A stretch of 64,000 nucleotides of DNA from Lagopus muta (Eukaryota > Chordata > Aves > Galliformes > Phasianidae): NCBI RefSeq assembly GCF_023343835.1, contig NC_064439.1:20035433-20099432 (forward strand), given 5' to 3'. The stretch's first letter is position 1; every line of letters starts with the position of its first letter. A program made the position numbers and the translations under genes. This document shows, piece by piece, positions 1 to 14,953 of this stretch. The notes under the pieces were generated by a model. The model had not been told where the DNA came from, did no database searches, and saw only the letters and a list, made by a program, of their open reading frames with translations.

Positions 1-3000
1 TAAATTCGATTTTTGGAACAATTTTATGAGATTCCAGGAAATATCTTAAGATACAGATCCCCTCTGTGTAAAGTTTGTCCATCTGCTGAGGAAAATATTA
101 AGGGAAGAGTCATTCAGTTTTCTATTAAATGTCTCAAAACTGAGTCCCTCCTATTCAGATCCAACCGCCTGTGAGGCAAAAAGAAAGCACAGGTGAAAAG
201 ATGAGTACCCTATATTTAAAAAAAAAAGAAAAAAAAAAAGATGAAGTGCTGAAAAATGTGGAAAGGAAGAAAGAAGGCAGAAAAGTAGTAAAGAGGAAAG
301 ACCAGTAAGAAAGCGAAGGCTTACGAACTAGAAATAGGAACAGCTCCACTTTTCGACAGGGAAGATAAATGAGGAGAATCAGCTGTTTAGGCAAAGAGGA
401 GAGGTAGAGAGGAAGTGCAGCAAAAGCAGAAAAGCAAAGAATTTAGCAAAAGCACCAAATAATGAAAAAAATGGGATATAAAAAGCTATTAGCTGCCTGT
501 TCCTTCTATAAACAGTTCAATTTTGGGAGAGAGGGATGATAGGCAAAAGTCAAATTCACAACCCAAGTTACATTTTCTTATTTGTTCTTTTCTTAGGACT
601 CTGCATTTCTTTTATTTTTGCATTCACCAAATCTGTTTTGGATAAACTGCTCTTCTTTTAATACCGCTGTGTTGCTAAGATGTGTGACTCCTTCAAAACA
701 TTTGAATAATATTTTTTCCAGAATGTAGCATTTGCAGGATCTCGCATTTATGTAGATGCGTGAGAATGTGCAAATCCTTGGCAGCACTGTGGGCTGGCCT
801 TCTATTTGCCACTTAGCAAAGGTGAGCCAGAACAGGACAAAAGCCCAACCTGTTCTGAGTGGTGCAGGAGCACAGCTGTGCTCTCTGGAGCCTTCTCTTG
901 AGGATCACAGTGCATGCCCTGCCCTCTACTTGGGGAAGTTTCCTTAGGGCAGCAGTCCAAACATTGTTAATGCTTCACAGGTTAGTGTAACAGGGTAGTG
1001 TTAACCAATAGCCAGTTTCAGCCTTTAATTCATAGTCTATAGCAATAAGAGTACATTCTGTTTCAAAGGATGTTTTCTTTTAAGGAAAAATGATTTTTAT
1101 TTTTTTTTTTTTCTGAATTTAGGAGGTGGGAGTTAGGCAGCACTTAATGTATTGACTGCAGTGAGAGAAAATTTGAGCATAAGGCACAGAGACATGTAGG
1201 TTGAGTTTAGATGAACACATTTGTCTGTGAAAAATTATATACTGCCTCAACCAAAAGGACTTCTTTCCTTCTGAAAATAAATGTTTTCTCCCATGTATTG
1301 AGAGATGTTACAGATCTCCCACTGTAACAGTGGAGTTTTCATACATATATGCATAAGTGCTATTAAACTAATGTTTGCAGAAATTAATGGACTCCTTTAA
1401 AAAAGTATCTTTTTGCCTTCAAATGTATGGTTTTATTTCGTTATTTTATCGTGGAGCTGTGAGCCCATGGCCTCTGCTTCTTTGTTCTGCCCGAATTAAA
1501 CAGTGCACTCACAGCCGTGCTCTCTTCCTTACTAAAAATAATTTCCAAAGAAATCATTGAGAAAGGGTGTGAGAATATCTGATCTAAAATTACCAGTTCT
1601 TTCACTGGGATAATATCTGAAGAATATAGTAAAGAAGAGAGTCAAGTTAAATGATATCTTGTGTCTCTCCCAGGCCAGGATTAATGTAAGTACAGAATGG
1701 ATATAATGTAAGAAATGATAAGCTATAGTTGTGGCCCAGTTAAACAAAACAGAAAGTAAGGGAGGTGTTTTTTGGAAAAGGTCTAGCTCGGAGTAAAGCC
1801 TTGCTATTTTGTCCTTGCCTTGCTGCCTTTATTTTGACTGTCTGCAGCTGATCTTCAGCATCTTTAGTTGGTAGGGACAGCTTTTAAAAGGGAAAGCTGG
1901 TCATAGGAACCAGCATTTTCCAGCAAAGGGCATTGTCTGTGTCTGGTCTACTTGGAAATACCTACAAAATGTGCTCTGTGTTTGTTTGTGATTTTGTCTC
2001 TTTTCCATAGCCATGTGTGGAACCGCACTGGGGGCAGCCGTGGGTTTGCAACACGAAGTGGAGGAACCGTGCCACAGCTTTGGTGACATCAGCATGGAGT
2101 AAAACTCCGTTTTTAGAAACGTTGTACAGGAAAAAGAGGCAATTCTGAAAATGGCTGAGATTAATAAGTGCACGAGAAGTTGGAAGGTGCTGTTCGCAGG
2201 ATGGTGGTTGTTGCCATAGTGACCAAGAAAGTGGAGAACGGAGGAATTTTGAAGAGAATATCAGCTCAGACTTTAGTAATGCTCAGTTAGCATCTGATGT
2301 CTGTGCAAGAGTCCTTCCAGGCAGGCGGCGCCTTGTGTAGTGCAGTGCATGCCATGAGGGATAGGCATTGTCGCTCAGGTGGATGGAGAAGTGCCCTTGC
2401 CTGGAAATGACCCACAGTGTGTTTGCCTGTGCAGGTCATTCCCACAGTGTCCCTTGGCACCTCTCCTGGCAGGGCATTTGCTTGTTTCCTCTCCTATTCT
2501 GAAAATGCCAGGGAAACTGTGAGGAATAACTGTGGTCTGACTTCTTTCTGTCTTGTGTCTATAGTTCAGATTGAAGCTCTTATCCATGATTTGCACCAAA
2601 AAGCTCATTTTGCTTTAATAAGAATTATTTCTTTTACTTAATACGTGAAGCCCATCAAGTGGGTCCGGTCCAGCTCTAAAGATGTCAAGTCAATTAATCA
2701 TGGAAGGAGAGTCAGGACAGAGTTTGTCTCTATAATGTGGAATCGGAATCAGGACAGGGCTAGGAACTGCTTGAGACCAAGATATATGGCTGTTCTGATA
2801 CAACGTAAAAAGCATTTTTTAAATTAATGTCCTTGGCATGGACTACGCTAATACTTTCCTTTTGCAACATTTATTTTTTCATTAATGGTGCTAATGTGAC
2901 CTAAAGATGAATGTGTAAAAGTGACAAGCACCATGTATGTTTAAACAGGAAAGGGTCTCCTGAAGTCTGTGCTCATACTGGATGTTCTTGGTCTTGAAGT

Positions 3001-6000
3001 AATGGTACTGAAAACCATAGAGTAAGGAGAACTTCAACAGTGTCTGGGGGATTTGTTCCTCTTGCCATTCAGGTGCCCCCGTGTTTTTCTGTCCTGCACT
3101 ATAAGGGCTCCCTGAATTAATATGGTCTGAACTCTCATCTGTTCTTTCACTCACTCCATGCTTCTTTTCTTCACCAAGGTAAGAAATGCGTGTATGTTTC
3201 TTATAGTATGCCACCGTCGTCCTCTTTCTCCTATGCCAAGGTCAACTGCTTTTCTTTGCATGAAAATGCGTGTGTCCCTTCACTCTTCTTTTGTCCTCGT
3301 CGCTCCTCCTTCCTCTCTTCCATCCTCTGCCTTGCTCTTACTTTCTGCCTCTCCCTGAGGCAATTTGTTCCAAGTATGTGCATTTCTAAAGTGTACTGGG
3401 AGCAAGAGCTGCAAGGATACGGGAGGGAAGAAGGGGATTGTTAATGCTGGTAAGAAGGATGGCAGCCATCCCCTGGCTATTTGATCTATAAACCATTACT
3501 GACAGACTCGGATGTCTGAGGCAGCTGCATAACTAAATGCAAGAGGTCACAAACTCACGGGCTCTGTGTATATATACCTTTCCCCTTTCATTTTCTTGTT
3601 TTCACCAAAATCAATATGACATTGCCAATTGCCTAGAACATTCCCTAAAATGTGGGAATTCATCAAATAATCCAGCATTCTGAAATTATCTTGTTATAAA
3701 CGAACACTGAGAAATGCCACTTGGCCAAGAATCACAACATCCAGGGATGAAAACTAACCTTCCTGTGCTCTTAGGCTGTCAGTCCCTCTGCACAATGTTG
3801 TTTTGTTTTTTTTTCCAGGATGCACTGGGGTTTTTTTCCACAGCTGTTACACACAGTGCTCTAACATCTCTTTGGCAAGAAACCCAAGCTGACCATTTTT
3901 CTGTAATGTGGCTCTCTTCCATCACACTGATTCCTCACCGTTCTTTTTGTCAGCTTTGCATGTGTTCCTGGGCTTTGAGTGGTAATGGAGAGTTTACTAT
4001 ACAACATGCATGCATGTTCCTCTGTGTAACTACACCTTTTGATTCATACCATGTCAATTGGTTGATCTGATGGAAAGGTCTGAGCAAACTATACTACAGT
4101 CATTAGACCAAGTAAAGAAGTGAAGTCAGCGTACCTTTGCTTGTGGTGGTTAGGTTTTTGGTAAGTTTATTTTGAAATTGCAGTGGCTTCTTTTGTTTTG
4201 ATTTAATATGGAGAAGTAATAAAACAATAAGAAAGTAGGAACTTTCTTAAATAGAAAAATATCAATGATTCTGAACTGTTTCTTCTGATTTTCAGTGAAG
4301 TGTTCCAAAAAGGCTTTAGCTGGAAGGTTGGCATAGGTCGTAAGAAAACACTTACTTGAGTATAGTAGTGTCTAACTTCTGAATTAAGTATCTTACATTA
4401 AATTAAAAAAAAAAGATGTGATACATATTTCAGCTTGGTATTCAATCTTGATCCAGTTTACTTGCTGTGATAAAAACTGCAGCCCACTGAAATCCCAGAG
4501 AGATTCATAGAGAGCTGTTGTTTGCCATAGAACCATTTCTCAAAGATAAATTACGTAGCAGTAAAGACAAGTTCATAAACTTTATTGTATTGCTTTAGGA
4601 GCGGTGCTTTAGGTGCTACCAGGAAGGCAAATTTGACACTTAGGCCTTCCCCAGGGTTTATTGAACTGTCTTAGAAACTGCCTCTTTTAATTTTTTTCCT
4701 TTTAGGATCTTTCCTAAGCTCAGTATGGGAGGGGGAGGAAGAGGATGGTCTTTTTTTCTCGATCTTTGCTTAATATTTCTGACTTCCTAGTTATCCTAGC
4801 ATGTAAAAAAGAATCATACTCTAAGGAAAAAATGATACTCTCTGTACGTTATTGACTCAAAACCATGTTACTTTTTATAGTCTTGCCATTTTTCTTCAAT
4901 AGCATGCATCTTTGTCATAGTTTTAAAATTATCTAGAAATAGTACAGTTACAGTTCTTAAAATTATGTGCAGCTATGAGCAATATGTACTATCCACATTT
5001 TCCATATGTTGAGACAATGTTCTAGTTTTTTGTGTATAGTAAAAAAAAAAAGTCAGCAATAAACAGTCAATCAAGTGGAACTGTATCTTAATAACTGAGT
5101 AATTTAAAAAGTTAATATCAAGCTCCTTTACATTTGTATTCTAGAATTCTAGGATGAAATGTTCTTTGAGGCCCTGTGTACGAGCCCTGAAATAGTAGGT
5201 CTTTCTGGACTTTGCAGACTGCTTTAGCACCAAAGGATTTCTGTCTGTTTGCTTTAATTGATTTATTTTTCTTGACAATTTCCATTGATCTTTAAGCAGC
5301 TATGATTTTCACTGCCTCTCTCCAGGTTTCATTTTAGGAAAAATGTAGGAGTGTTGAACTGCTGATATCTTTAGGTGATATTGCGGTCGCTTTCAAGACA
5401 GTTCAAACTGCAAGGTATCAGCCTGGAAGACATAAAGAAAGATAAAGGCAAGAGTTTATCTTCACTGTCCATGCAGGCATATCTCTCACAGCATAATAGC
5501 TGCTGTGCTGTCAAATCCAAGGTACAGGTACTTTTTGCCACGATATCTTTGTGTGAGTTCAGTGTGAGGGAACTGCCTGACCACATCATGGTAAATACAG
5601 CTTTGTCTTTGTCACTGTGAAGATGTTACAGAGAGGGAACAACCAAAAGCTGCTTTTGTTGCAACAAAAATCTCATTTTGACAGTAAAGCATAGCCAGGC
5701 AGAGAGCTAAATCATATCCAGTGTGTTATATTTTAACCCTCAGCATCCTTAACTGAGGCCCAACACATGAACACTCAGGATTCAAGTGCATTCTCAGGAA
5801 TGCAAGCACAGAAATTGAAAAGAAATCAGATGTGTCCACCATATATTGCAGCAGCTATGTAGATCATGAACCTCATGAATCCCCTTTCTTGAGGAACTTA
5901 TTTCCTAGTGCAGGGGCTGATCAAGTGGGTAAATTGTCTGGCAACACCATTAGGAGCCACAGTTTGGTGGCTCAGCAGGGGAGTGTGCTCTGGAAGCATC

Positions 6001-7564
6001 CTGTGGTCAGCTAGAGTGCTGAGCAACAAGCTGACAGCAGCCAGGTGCTTAGGTGAGAGTACAGCAGTATCTCAGAAGTGGGTACTGGGCAATAAATTAC
6101 ACAAGATGAGACTGAAGGAAGCAAGCCATCTTTTTATATGCCCTCTCTTTGGCACCAAACAGCTCTGTGACTCTCAGAGACTGAAGTGTTCAATCTCTAT
6201 GAGCCTCTAGATACTGATGATGCTCATTTTGTTTGTCAGTGAACAGGTGAAAGCTTCCAAAAGCACTGATGCCAAATTCTCTAGTGCCTGAAGAACTGCA
6301 CAGAACTGTTGTGTCTAGGCAAAGTCAGTATTTATAAGGGCTCTAGAGTGGTGAAGAAATTAGGCATCCCATATAAGAGAGAAGATGTTTTAGGCCATAA
6401 AGAGGAATTGATTTGTGGTTATTATTGCTGCCTTTGATCTGCCAACAGGGATCTGAAACTAATCCACCAGAGCAGCACAATTCTGATATATAGTGCCAGA
6501 TGGAGATGCCAGAATAGGTTATTCCTGCTGCCTTTGATGCTGCCTTATCATGAAGTGATAAAACAGGTAGACAAAGCAGAGCAAGTAAAGGTTAGGAGAG
6601 TGTGTGCTGATGGAAGGCTGCTGGCTGTGTGAAGTGGCTGTCAGTCATCACAGCCACTGCAGGATCAATTAGCCATTTGCAGCATTGCCATAACCTGGTC
6701 AAAGACTGGGGGGCTGGCCATGCCAACCTATTGGTTGGTGCACAATGTTTCTTATCCTGAGCACTTTCTTACCATGTGGGGGGAGCAGAAAATGCCAGCT
6801 CTATTTCATAAGTAATCCAGTAAGCATGAACAGTTACAGAAGTGGAAAACAGTGTTTTATGTAAGGACATTTATCCACCATAGATTCATACTCCACCTAT
6901 GAATTGTATCAAAAATGAATCTTACTTTAAAATATTGTGCTGTAAGCAGTGATATGGTATAGCTGCTGAGATGTTGGTGGGGTTTTACCACTTCTGATTT
7001 CATTTTGTTTAGGAATTGGAGCAATTTGAGGCTTACTAAAGCTATTAGTTCTCTGTAGATCTCACAAGCATGTCAGTCAGCATGCTCGTTGCAAAAGATG
7101 AGCTTTATATAGATGTTGAATCGATTGGCAGTGAGTTGTCAATAAATGCATCTTCTAGACACTGTGCAATTGACAAACTAATGAAGTACTTTCTCAGTGA
7201 CAGAGAGATGTTGACAAATCTTTTTTCTGTTTTGCTTTTCCAATTTCTGCATTGGCATTTCTTATAAATCTGCTCCATACCACATGCCAGGATGTTTTCC
7301 CAAGTAAGGGAGCACCTGTTTGCTACCTTACATGTTTGGGATGGGATTTTGCAACCATGATAGTGGCGTGAATGTTAAGAAACTAAGAGGTAAGGACAGT
7401 AGTCAGTCAAAGGATCACATCTGATCTCTCTGCAGTGCACTTTCCAGTACGGCTCAAAGAAGATGCAGAGTAGGTGTCCTGCAGTTTGTCACTCAAGACA
7501 GCAGCTTAGTGACTGCTTTCTGTAGTTGCACTTTTTCTGCCTTCATTGTTGCTGTAGCACATAC

Positions 7565-7769
7565 ATTCATAGAATTGTAGAATGGCTTGAGTTGGAAGGG
7601 ACCTTAGAAATCATCCAGTTCCAACCCACTGTTGTGAGCCAGCCTGCCATCCACCAGATTAGGCTACGCAGGGCCCCATCCATCTCTACCTTGTGCATCT
7701 CCAGGGATGGGGTATCCATGGCAATCTGGGCAGCTGTGCCAGTGCCTCACCATCCTCTGAGTAATAGTA
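7565..7769 (-). mobile_element. CR1 LINE fragment (5'-truncated, minus strand)
   Basis: The plus strand begins with a tail of ATAGAATTGTAGAATGG type followed by GTTGGAAGGGACCTTAGAAA, the reverse complement of the usual avian CR1 3' end. It continues through the CCAACCC, GCAGGGCC, CTCCAGGGATGGGG and CAGTGCCTCACCATCCTCTG blocks of the CR1 3' region. Similarity stops at about 7769, so the element is 5'-truncated, as most CR1 copies are. It carries no intact ORF. Confidence 0.85.
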
Positions 7770-10700
7770 CAAAGTTTCAGCACCATTTTCCTTTTTCTCT
7801 TGCCCAGAAGCAGATGGAACCCTTGCTTTATTTTGCATTCAAGTCTCCTGTGGGTGCCTTTTGCAAATATCTGATGACCAAGCAAAGTAGCTCCTGGCCT
7901 TTTTTAAGTTCCATATTTATTTCTTTAACTCATGACCATGTGTAAGCACCAACAATTTAGTATGTGTGCTGCCTACCTACAGCAAAAAGTGTTCGGCAAA
8001 ACTACATCATACTGGTATGCATAAACCTACCTTCCTTGTAAGAGAAACTATTTTGGTTATTGCGTGCATTAAGGAATTTACAGAGTGACTCATTGCCCCT
8101 AGCTATTACAAACACTTGATGAAAAGAAGTTTTCATTCCAGTGCTCATAGCCATCGTAGATGTTCTTCAGGTATTGCTGTGAAGTCTGGGGTTTTGTGAG
8201 CAGTACCGCAGCTGCTCTATGCCTATTTGCTTGCGTTGAAAAACTTCACAATAATTGTAGATTATTTAAATGATCAAGAATGGGCTGTTTGACTAGCATC
8301 ACAGATAAGAGTTTGGCACAGTTTCCAAGATTTTCCAAGTTGCTAGCAGTAATTACAATACAGATCATTATGAAATCTCTATCATAATTCCTAACCAGAA
8401 GATCTTTACATTCTCTAAGCTCGGCAGAGTGCTGAAATAGGAAATGTAGGTGATTCTGAAGAAGACTGCGATGAGGCTTTCTCACAGAAATCCTGTCCCA
8501 TGCAGTGTGCACTACTGGATTTTCAGTTGTCATGCACATATTAACATGGCACTAAGGGCCAAACCTTGCACCCACTGACATCAGAAGCAAAATTTATACT
8601 GTTTTTCTTGTGACCAAAATCAAGTGAAATGTTGCCATTTCACTGAAGTGGGCATCAAGGAAGGACTCCTTTCAGAAGGCTTCTCTCTGTGGGTCTTGAA
8701 ACAGTCTGAAGGCAGCTCAGAAAACCGATACGCTTAAGGGCATCAGAACTTACTCTTTTATGTCCATTGCTTTTATTTCCAAAAAGATGTAACTGTTTCT
8801 TTCCAAAGGCATGGCCAACTTCTTACTTTGCAAGGGGGAAGGAAGCCACTGGAAAAGCCTGAAGTGGAGCAGGGATAAGAATTCATATCATGTCTCACCC
8901 AGCTCATCCAGCACTGTGGAGAACAAATAAATGAAAAATATTGCCATCAGAAAAAGAGGAGTTTATAACACTCAGTTTCTGGTAACCAAGTTGGTTTCAG
9001 TAGGTTTCCAGGAAGCCCAGTCCTTCTCTCAAGGTGTTGGTGGCATGAAAACATATTACTTGTTTTCCCTATTGTTTCAGAACTCCCTCCAACTGCAGAT
9101 AAGTTTGTTTCACGGAAGAGATCTTTAAGAAAGAGGACAAGATTAAAAAAAAAAAAAAGATAAATATTCAAAGCAAATGTTAGAGTCTTGTGTACCTCTT
9201 GTGGTTCTGTTTGCTGATGGCTCAGTTTCCATATGGCCTAAGTAATGAAGAGCTGACTAGTGCACCTAGTTAGGTGTAATTCCCTGAGTACTTTTGAAAC
9301 ATAACATACCCAGAAAGACTGTAATGAAAAACAATAGAAAGGCAGCTGGGGGCTTAACTTATGATCTCTGCTCATTACACTAAGCGACATTTTCATTGCA
9401 GTGTTACCATCAAGATTATTGGCTGCCACATAACATAGGTCCCACCTGAAAAGATTCTGGAGTAGCTTTGTCTGCACAATTATAGCCATGGAAAAACACC
9501 ATAGAGTTGCATAAGACCTAGTCATTGATTGCCAGATACTAATGGTGTGACACTTCGTTCAAAATTGGCTGGAAAATTAATTGAATGTTCTCTATCACTT
9601 TATTCTGGGGTATCTGTATGACCATCTTTGGTCTTCTGCAGTAGAAGTATTTAACTGGGAAGCCAACATATTCGTAATTTTTGCTTCCATAATGGAAGCG
9701 TGTGATCTCTGGCTTTCCAGCATTTTAACATGAGTAGCAAAAACTATGTTTAAATTGGCTTTGAATCCTCTTGCTCCTTTGCATGTTTGTGGACCTGTCT
9801 GAGCACTTGTCAGAGCATCTGGAAGGTCACTGTCATTTGAGTGTTTGTGCCAGTGTGGGCCAGGGGCTTGTGAAGGTCTGTATTTTGGAAATAGAAAGAT
9901 TTCACAAGGAAGGTGGTAAAATTAAATCCATGATGGCCTGGTTCATATTTTCAAAAACTGAATCTAAGAAGGCTGTTTCCCCTGGAACAGCCTTCCTGGA
10001 AGGTATATTCAACATGAGTTGAATAAAGCCAGCTGAGATGACTGAGTGTAATTGAATTGCTGTGATGTGCAGTACTTCAGATGTGGTAATATAATGGTCT
10101 TTCATAGTTCCACACTTTACTCTTTTCCCTTTATAATGGTCTTTAAAAAAAAAGTGAGTTTTCCCATTTCTTCATCTTTTTTCTAGTAGTGCTTTTTAAC
10201 AGCTCAACCCAGTGGACTGGAGGAGCCAGGGGTTTCCTGTATCAGTAGCAATGAGCAGCTGCTTCTCTTCCATCTTCTCTTGTCCTGACAGTAACAAGAC
10301 TAACCTCAAATTTGGAGTATTTATATACACAGATAGTGTATAGACATGGCCAACCACAAACAGACACCCACACAAACTCAGAAATGGCAAGCAATAGCCT
10401 GACACAGGAATAAATACTCAAGAACACCCTATTTCCGGATCTCTTCAGTATCTGCCTCCGTAAATCTTGGTCTGTGAGATTATCAAGTCTCCAGACCCAC
10501 TGCCTCCAACATCCAGCCCCTCACTCTCTCTGGAAGCACATCCCAGACCCTTTGTCTCTTCAGTATTTAGCACTGGGCTCAACTTAGAGACAGGCTAGTG
10601 AAGCCTGGGGTTTGCTGATGGATCATGCATGCACACTCTCGAGAACAGAAAATAGAGTTTAGATAGGGCAAAATGGAGGTGGTTTGGCTCGTGGTTTGGC

Positions 10701-13700
10701 TCAGAGTTTGGCTCAGCAAGTGTGCTGACCAGCCTCCTGCTCATGCATGACTGGCCTCATTTATTCCCCACCTGGAACCCTCTTCATTTCCCTGCGCTTG
10801 CTCTCTACCGTCTCCCTTGATTCCTGCCTTCCGCCCTCTTGGCCCTTCTCTTAAACATCTCATGAGTCCCATGTTACCCTTAAATACTTCTGCTCAATCC
10901 CCCAGACTCCCTCTGAGCATCCCATAATCCGTGGTTCCCTGGAGCTTGAGTTTCTTGTCCGAGTGGGTTGTGAAATAGGACCAGGGCCTAATCCTTTCCC
11001 TTTGAGGCCCTCAGGAGTGGTGGTTCATGTGGATTAGATTGGTGCAGTTCATCGCTGTTCAGACTTTTAGTCTATTTTGAGTAGTAATGAGGCAGCTGGC
11101 CCTGCAGCTAGAAGAGGTGATGAAAGTGGATGCATTGGCCAATCCAGCAGAGCAGGGCAGCAGTATAAACCCTATGTATGAAGAGTTGTGGTCTCCTTAA
11201 TCTTCTCCCTGCTTCTGCCAATGAAATCAGCCATCCTTGGTGTGCTGCTGAGCAGGCTCAAATTAACTCAGGAACTTCAATATTTGCTTAAAAAAGAAAG
11301 AAAAGGAAAAAGACCATGTATCAGTATTTCCCCAGAGTTCCTGTTCTCTACATCTAGTTACTAAGAAAAAAAATAATACATACCGGCCAGACACAGAGTA
11401 ACTTCAGTTCCTTGGTTTGTGCTTAACTATTTTTACCCTCCATTTTCCTTTTCTTTAATGTTAATTAGATGCACACCAAAATATATATAGTAAATCAATA
11501 ATAAAGATTATACAAGGAGATTTAACTGAGCAGCAATCCCCTTAGTGTAGCATTCAAAAAGGAAAATGAGCACTGATTTGTTTAAGCCCAAAGAATGCCA
11601 CGTAAACAGCGACTTTAAAGTAACAGAAAAGTGAGGGAGACTGTGTTCAGTTGGCTCAAGGAAGGTGACTGCTGCAAGCCAGTATGTTTCCTGCACCATG
11701 TTCACTGCCTCACTGGGTTGATTAGCAAGCAGGCAGGTGACCTTGAATATAGACCCAATAACATCGTTTGGTGAAATGGAGAAAACTGTTGATTTATCTA
11801 ATTACATGCTCACGATGTTACATAAAGACAAGGGTTGTGATGCTACAGATGACTTTGGTAAGTGCTACATGCTTCTTTCTCACTTGAATAGTCTTCTTCC
11901 TTCTTGTTGCATTTTTTTGCCAAAGAGGCTGATCCTGGTCACGCAGATTTTGCAACCCTTAATTCCTTTTCATTCATTAGATGGAGCATGTTGTTTGTTC
12001 CAATGTGTGCCTCAGCTCTCAGAGTTTGCAGTCGATACCTTTATCTAGCACTAAAATGTTTTGGTTTTTTTTTTTCTGGTCATAAATAGGTGGGGAAAAT
12101 TCTCCATTGAAGCCTGTGGAAATTCTTAGCCATAGGACTTGGGGTTCTGACCTGTGCAGTTTCTCATGTCTGGAATTGGTCCATGGACTGGTCTGTGCAT
12201 GCAAGCTGAGCTGCTCTCTCATCCATTTGAAAAGGACTGTGAGAAGGGAGATCAGCCCTCCCAGATCTGTTTAAAGATGTGAATCCCTGGGGAGAAATTC
12301 TGTGTAAACGAGTCTGACAGGACCATGTCCAGGTGCGGAAATGAATCATTTTCTCCTTGGTTCCCTCAAGCTGCCATCTCATTCTGTTGGGGCTAGATGG
12401 GGGTTATTTTATAAACTCAATAGAGTCTCTAAATGAAATCTTTGTGTTTCTCTTTATCTCATTTTTTGAAGATACACACATAAGCATGTCCTCTCGTTTG
12501 CATGTATGACATTTCCATGTAGGACCCCTAGGTGTATCGCTCTGTCTTTGTGCAGTGCAGAGGTGTTTGTTGCTCAGTTTGTTGTGCATTGGGTTGGTCC
12601 GATTTTCAGAAGACAGATGCCAGTGATCCATGTGCTTTCAAAAACCATTCTGCCAAGAGCTGGATTTTGTATAAGGTCTTTAATGTTGTATGTACAGGAT
12701 CGTTATCCAATTTTGCAAATCTTGGCCTATACATTTTCCTTTAAAAAAGACTTTTCTTGTGAGTGAGGTTTCTGTGAGCTTCCAGCTGTGCTCCTGTAAC
12801 ACGCCTCTCATTTAAGTACTTGTTTCAAAAGGCTGCTGGCCTCAGAGTGGATAAGGAAATGCTTTTTTTTTATTATTACTATATATCAATTAAAGAGATG
12901 CCTAACACCTACTTGGAATTCCTTTTGGGGAAAAATAAAGTTCTCCTTAATGTGCAAGAGTTCAAAGAAGTAGAGATTCACCATTTTAGGAGCTCACATG
13001 TCTGGCAGAATTAAGATCATTCTGCAACAGCTAGCCCTATAGGAAAGCAGATGTCTGTTACTTAGCTCAGATCTCCCTGCACGTACACATCTCTGAAATA
13101 TCTCTCTAATGTATTTTCTGGATCATTTTCCCTTCACAATTGCAGTTTGGGCTGCTGCAAAGTCACGGCAGAACTGATGGTGTTGTTGTGAGGGGCAACA
13201 TGGAGCTAAGCTTCTGAGCTAAGCCAGAGGTCCAGGTAGTCAGGGCTCCATCTCTGTCAGTAGCCTGTAGGTAAATAGCATCAGAAACATGGCAAGTAGA
13301 GACTGATTCTCTTCTGAAGGTAAATGGCACAGCAGTTATAAAGTGGAGAGATGGGGACTGAGGGATCTGGCAGAAGGTCGTGCTGTGGGATTCAATTGTG
13401 AAGTACAAAGATGTCAGGTCTGGCTGGTGGGAGACATGGGATGGATGGGCTTGTCTCGAGGGTGCACGTTCTAGGGTCATTAAGACAGTGAGCCACAGGA
13501 CAGTTCTGGTGGAGTACTTTGCTTATTGAGCTTTGGAGTGTTTTTTAGGCAGGAATTCACAATAAGTCAATGTTGAGCTGTATGACTCAGCTGAGTCTAT
13601 AAAGTAATGCAGCTAACAGCTTGCGTGCAAAGTGGGAGCAGAGGAATGGTTTCTCTGGGCGGACTTCATCTAACATTTTAAAATACCTAAATGTGAGCGT

Positions 13701-14922
13701 GTGTGTGTCAGCTAGCTGCCTACTGTCCATCCTAGTCAGTGGAAATCTGTAGCAGCAGATAGCAACTGAGCGTCTCGCAGCAGCCCTTTACATTTGGTAA
13801 GCTGGAAAGCTCTCGGCTCTGCTGGTTTTGTCAGCAGGATTTCCATTGAGTGTCCCATGAGCTTGGACAGCCAGCTCTGCACCCATCCTGATCTCTTCTT
13901 TCTGAATCGTGCTCTTAGAAATGAAACTCACTAGAAACGAGAACTGAAGTGGGCTGTTTCAGCAGGGCTTGTGTTTTAGCCTGTGTCCTAATGCCGTGAT
14001 TCATATACTGGGTGAGATATGCCCCAGTGAGCACAGGCTGCTTCCTCTCATCATGTTCCTTTCTTCACCTATGTGGCCCAGGCCAAACTGTGGCCTGGCA
14101 GTATCATGAACAACACTGTGCTCTTCCCTGAAGAGCTGGCACTGCCTGGTGGGACAGAACAGCTCAACCCGTAGAAAGGTAGCCAGGTACACTGTGAGAT
14201 TTCTGTGGTGATTGCAGCTGAGGAAGATCTGAGAGCACTGGGATCCCCAGCTCTGCTGATGCAGAAAGTCTCATTGAAAGGCACCGTGCAGGATTTGGGG
14301 GTGCAGGGAAAGATGATGCCAGGGTAACATTTTCAAAGGCTTTAGGTTATAAAGATTACTTGGGGCTCTGGAGGTTTGAGCCAGTTTAAAATACTAGGGA
14401 GTGAGAGCGGGGAGCAGAGGAAGGCAAAACATCACAGACCTGGCAATGCTGGAGCAGCCGTACAGCGTGTTGAGGCTGAATGGCCCAGGTACTCTGAGCC
14501 AGCAGCAGGCGAGGGGAAGCACCAGTGCCTGCCCCGCTCACAGTGAATGCCACCAGAGTGTCTGGGCACGAAGAGCAAGCTGGCACACAAACAGATGACA
14601 GGCCAAATCTGATTTTTGTTTTGAAGGAACTCACAGAAAGCTTCAGATGATGAACATCTCTGACACTGCTGCCATCTGCTCTCAAAGCACTTGCAAACAA
14701 GGGGTAAAAAATTAGCTGAATAAAACAAGTCACTCTTGTCTGTGCTTCTTTATGAAGAATCCTAAAACAGCAGCTTGCAGTCCAAGTGTTCAAGGTAACC
14801 GGATATTTGTTTCACTTACCCATGAAGTATTTCTCTTACTTTAAATTGTTTGACTTACATTACAGAAAAAAATAAGTCAGTGGTAAGCTACCAAAATTAT
14901 ACAATACTTGCAAAGTAATTGT

Positions 14923-14950
<28 letters not shown>
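14923..14950. repeat. (CA)14 microsatellite
   Basis: Uninterrupted CA dinucleotides, 14 units, within the presumed RSU1 intron. Likely polymorphic. Confidence 0.95.

Positions 14951-14953
<3 letters not shown>

Noticed and set aside
7526-7945. A 139-codon plus-strand ORF
   Set aside because: It runs across the antisense of a CR1 fragment and has no protein-family resemblance.
10681-10716. GTTTGGCTC repeated three times
   Set aside because: Real but very short and imperfect; not enough to call a repeat element.
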